From: JAAUTG01 sp964458705
Lineage (GTDB): Bacteria; Bacteroidota; Bacteroidia; Chitinophagales; Saprospiraceae
NCBI GenBank assembly: GCA_964458705.1
Contig: CAYWKD010000010.1
Location: 18,767 to 82,766 of the forward strand
DNA: 64,000 bases
Reading direction: 5' to 3'
Below the pieces are notes generated by a model. It saw nothing but the letters and a program-made list of their open reading frames with translations. It was not told where the DNA came from and ran no database searches. Below are positions 63,207 through 64,000 of this stretch, piece after piece. Numbering within the stretch: position 1 is the first letter of the stretch; each line of letters starts with the position of its first letter. A program made the position numbers and the translations under genes.

Positions 63207-63797
63207 ATGAAACATTTTTTTATTACCTCCAGTCTTGTTTGTTGCACTTTTTTGGCATGGAATCAGACGGAATTTTTATTGGATTATAACCAAACGCGCT
63301 TAAAGAAACAGGAAAATGCTATGAAGGTACTGGGTTCTTGGGCAGTGGGTAATATTGCGCTAGGAGCGGCACTAGCTAGAAATACAAGTGGTTCAACCAA
63401 GCACTTTCATCAAATGAATGCAGGTTGGAACTTGATTAACTTAGCTATTGCAGGTGCTGGATGGTATAGTGTATCCAGGATTGATCCTAGTAGTTTTGAT
63501 TTGTACACTTCCATTCAAGAACAGCACAAATTGCAGAAAATACTCTTGTTCAATGCAGGATTGGACATAGGTTATATTGCTGGGGGCACTTATTTGATAG
63601 AGCGTTCTAAAAATGCCAATAACCAACCCGAAAGACTGGAAGGCTGGGGTAAATCTATCATCCTGCAAGGTGCATTTCTGTTTGCGTTTGATCTTACTGC
63701 CTTTATTATTTTATCCAGTGACAATGAGAAACTTCAACCAATTTTAGATGGGCTAAATCTTAGTGCAGAAGGGGTTGGATTGATTTGGAACTTTTAA
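63207..63797 (+). CDS. Small membrane protein of unknown function (DUF6992-like)
   Basis: The ATG at 63207 gives 196 residues starting MKHFFITSSLVCCTFLAW, a signal peptide or first helix; an ATG 18 bp upstream is also possible. Three further hydrophobic segments are visible, at about 38-53, 67-82 and 145-165. The region MKVLGSWAVGNIALGA and the FHQMNAGWN stretch recall a small uncharacterised Bacteroidota family. No function is known. The gene is convergent with the T9SS cargo gene at the right edge. Confidence 0.68.
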   Translation: MKHFFITSSLVCCTFLAWNQTEFLLDYNQTRLKKQENAMKVLGSWAVGNIALGAALARNTSGSTKHFHQMNAGWNLINLAIAGAGWYSVSRIDPSSFDLYTSIQEQHKLQKILLFNAGLDIGYIAGGTYLIERSKNANNQPERLEGWGKSIILQGAFLFAFDLTAFIILSSDNEKLQPILDGLNLSAEGVGLIWNF

Positions 63798-63831
63798 GAT
63801 AATACTGTTGTGCCTTCAACTAAAAAAGCGA

Positions 63832-63857
63832 AGCGACATTCACTAGTGAATGTCGCT
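63832..63857 (-). terminator. Perfect 26-bp palindrome, terminator of the edge gene
   Basis: An uninterrupted 26-bp palindrome (AGCGACATTCACT and its complement), with AAAGC (63825-63829) and GCTTT (63863-63867) forming an outer stem. On the minus strand it is followed closely by a run of six T (63827-63822), as expected for the terminator of the gene entering from the right. It may also end the plus-strand gene. Confidence 0.8.
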
Positions 63858-63935
63858 CCATTGCTTTGTTTAATCTGTGCTGAAACTGTATAAGCAAAAT
63901 GATGAAAGGCGTTCACCACTTTGCTTTCTATTTTT

Positions 63936-64000
63936 TTATTCTATTATAATCATCTTACGAGTTGCTGTGAAGTCGTTGGCACTCAATGTGTAGTAAAGTA
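63936..64000 (-). CDS. 3' end of a T9SS-secreted protein (type A sorting domain), truncated
   Basis: The minus-strand frame from the window edge to the stop at 63936-63938 encodes at least 20 residues ending FTATRKMIIIE. The pattern LYYTLSANDFTATRKMIII-E is the end of the T9SS type A C-terminal sorting domain, which directs cargo through the type IX system. The rest of the gene lies outside the window. The short length means the call rests on this motif alone, but the downstream palindrome with a T-run supports a real 3' end. Confidence 0.72.
   Translation of the reverse strand, partial: LYYTLSANDFTATRKMIIIE

Overview
The window is chromosomal DNA of a Bacteroidota bacterium, AT-rich (roughly 60% A+T by eye) and densely coding. 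The assignment rests on several signs. Start codons generally lack Shine-Dalgarno sequences, and several genes are preceded by the Bacteroidota -7 element TAnnTTTG. The right edge holds the 3' end of a gene with a type IX secretion (T9SS) sorting tail. There are DUF5723-type, Wzi/RemB-type and long SLBB envelope proteins, a DUF2231-cytochrome c-LRR fusion and a PyrR-PyrB pair. The mix resembles Saprospiria-like lineages, but that finer placement is inference. No rRNA, tRNA, CRISPR array, insertion sequence or prophage is visible.

Layout. 1-12 kb: a truncated DUF1080 gene, the pyruvate dehydrogenase E2 subunit, a CoA-binding protein, a membrane-anchored TIR-like protein, an MFS transporter, an FtsX-type ABC permease, PriA and an esterase. 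12-16 kb: a run of envelope proteins of unknown function (lipoprotein, DUF5723 barrel, small barrel). 16-21 kb: an MBL-fold hydrolase, a peroxiredoxin, the N-degron pair clpS-aat, a thioesterase and the cytochrome c/LRR fusion. 21-26 kb: the mtnA-pyrR-pyrB operon, then a secreted CotH-kinase-like protein divergent from a lipoprotein alkaline phosphatase. 26-33 kb: tex, an anti-sigma factor with no adjacent sigma gene, two envelope or coiled-coil proteins and a PolB-like exonuclease.

33-50 kb is rich in surface polysaccharide functions: an SLBB export protein, UDP-glucuronate decarboxylase, a DegT aminotransferase, the Kdo transferase waaA, a Wzi/RemB-like barrel, a Wzz-type protein, a winged-helix regulator and UDP-glucose dehydrogenase. 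nadC, a two-component system and thiGH are interspersed. Ugd and the decarboxylase together would make UDP-glucuronate and UDP-xylose. 50-64 kb: an RlmI-like methyltransferase, a MATE exporter, a sulfotransferase-like protein, a TrmH-like methyltransferase, recQ, infB with a long repetitive disordered N-terminus, a GT39-type glycosyltransferase, a nitroreductase, a HAD phosphatase, a small membrane protein and the T9SS cargo tail.

There is no compact new gene cluster that I can call with confidence. The best leads are the TIR/W-repeat/two-helix membrane protein at 2848-4308, the secreted kinase-like protein facing an alkaline phosphatase at 24.2-26.7 kb, the winged-helix/degenerate-nucleotidyltransferase gene whose probable -7 element sits inside an 11-bp inverted repeat, the orphan anti-sigma factor, and the leader structures upstream of infB and nadC.
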